Positions 63,333 through 64,000 of a stretch of 64,000 nucleotides of DNA are shown here, piece after piece (the first letter of the stretch is position 1; every line of letters starts with the position of its first letter). The DNA is from Glaciecola petra (lineage in GTDB: Bacteria > Pseudomonadota > Gammaproteobacteria > Enterobacterales > Alteromonadaceae), in assembly GCF_031846345.1 (NCBI RefSeq), contig NZ_JAVRHX010000002.1:62001-126000 (forward strand), given 5' to 3'. The position numbers and the translations under genes are program-made. The notes under the pieces are model-generated. The model was given only the letters and a program-made list of their open reading frames with translations, was not told the origin of the DNA and did not search any database.

Positions 63333-64000
63333 TTAGTTTTTAGTTACTAACGACTTTATATCATCACCGATCATTACCAATGCCGGGGTCAATGCGAGTA
63401 CTGCAAATCCTGTAAATAAAATCCCAAACCCTAGGCTAATAGCCATAGGTATGAGAAACATAGCTTGAGGACTTGTTTCTAATAACATCGGGATCAAACC
63501 GAAAAAAGTAGTAATAGTTGTTAAAAACAATGGACGAAACCTTCTTGATACAGCAGTCACGATTGAATCGCTTGTGGTTAATGTACCCTCATTATTTAAC
63601 TGATTGAAATAATCAATCATCACAATGCCTCCATTAATTGTGACGCCAGATAGAGCTACAATACCGAACATAGAAATAAAACTCAGATCATAACCCATCA
63701 ATACATGTCCTAAGAATGCAAATCCAGCGGAAACTGGAATGGACGCCATAATAATAAGGGGTTGAAAATAGGATTTAAAGACAGCCGCTAACATAAAATA
63801 AATAACAAACATTGCGATACTCATGGCTTGTAGAAGAGAAGAAATATCCTCTGCTTGATCGCGAGACATGCCTTCAAATTCATAAATTAGTCCTAAATCA
63901 TTTTCAACCATTGGATCAAGAACAAGTTGCTTTAATAACCCATTGACTTCATTTGGAGTCGTTATGGATTCATCGACGTCAGCGGTAATTGAAACAATTC
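63333..64000 (-). CDS. RND permease, C-terminal part (runs off window)
   Basis: The last ~222 residues of an RND permease are encoded on the minus strand, starting outside the right edge. They include the end of the second periplasmic loop, TM8-TM12, the GVTINGGIVMIDYFNQL segment, the FRPLFLTTITTFFGLIPMLLE motif and FLIPMAISLGFGILFTG, ending in a cytoplasmic tail SLVTKN. Style fits the HAE-1-like group whose members end LETSxQAxFLIPMAISL. Adaptor and N-terminal half lie beyond the window. Confidence 0.92.
   Translation of the reverse strand, partial: IVSITADVDESITTPNEVNGLLKQLVLDPMVENDLGLIYEFEGMSRDQAEDISSLLQAMSIAMFVIYFMLAAVFKSYFQPLIIMASIPVSAGFAFLGHVLMGYDLSFISMFGIVALSGVTINGGIVMIDYFNQLNNEGTLTTSDSIVTAVSRRFRPLFLTTITTFFGLIPMLLETSPQAMFLIPMAISLGFGILFTGFAVLALTPALVMIGDDIKSLVTKN

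Overview
The window reads as chromosomal DNA of a marine gammaproteobacterium of the order Alteromonadales, in the Alteromonas/Glaciecola/Paraglaciecola range. The evidence is the gene order around the replication origin (dnaA, rpmH, rnpA, yidD, yidC, mnmE, mioC, then mnmG, rsmG, parA, parB and the complete atp operon), the protein sequences, a moderately AT-rich base composition, and frequent TonB-dependent and RND transport genes. No rRNA, tRNA, insertion sequence or CRISPR array was recognised.

Layout. 1-736: 5' end of dnaA (minus strand) and the divergent dnaA/rpmH control region, with DnaA boxes and a good sigma-70 promoter. 737-7377: rpmH-rnpA-yidD-yidC, then yajQ, mnmE, mioC and a dnaT-like/dnaC-like primosome pair. 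7378-8061: a decayed M23 peptidase remnant followed by the best oriC candidate: DnaA boxes on the mioC side and two GATC-headed AT-rich 13-mers on the mnmG side, the same polarity as E. coli oriC. 8062-14510: five genes (thioredoxin-like, spondin-domain, APH kinase, TonB receptor, GNAT) placed between this origin and mnmG. 14659-27930: mnmG-rsmG, parA-parB, a PadR/HAAS pair, then atpIBEFHAGDC closed by a very strong terminator.

28-45 kb is accessory and housekeeping: thioesterase, a TIGR02647 protein, an unrecognised coiled-coil protein, a histidine phosphatase, a translationally coupled M48 peptidase plus 1842-residue pseudokinase/DUF4011/SF1-helicase/nuclease/WGR protein (a candidate defence module), Slp lipoprotein, a diguanylate cyclase and an RND pump. 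45-58.8 kb holds an SDR, the EF-P paralogue EfpL, an exported amidohydrolase, an S9 peptidase, an orphan CcdA-type antitoxin and a three-gene operon of one lipoprotein adaptor with two RND permeases.

58.9-64 kb is a scrambled zone. An intact AFG1/ZapE-family ATPase gene of eukaryotic (mitochondrial) type, visibly richer in G+C than its surroundings, lies between a broken ParE-type toxin and a 5'-truncated Xre antitoxin. Beyond it are pldA, the 3' stub of an RND gene, a frameshifted HExxH lipoprotein and the end of another RND permease, with a diverged 42-bp repeat bracketing part of the zone. The ATPase gene is the most surprising item; either transfer from an alga-like host or an assembly chimera must be considered.
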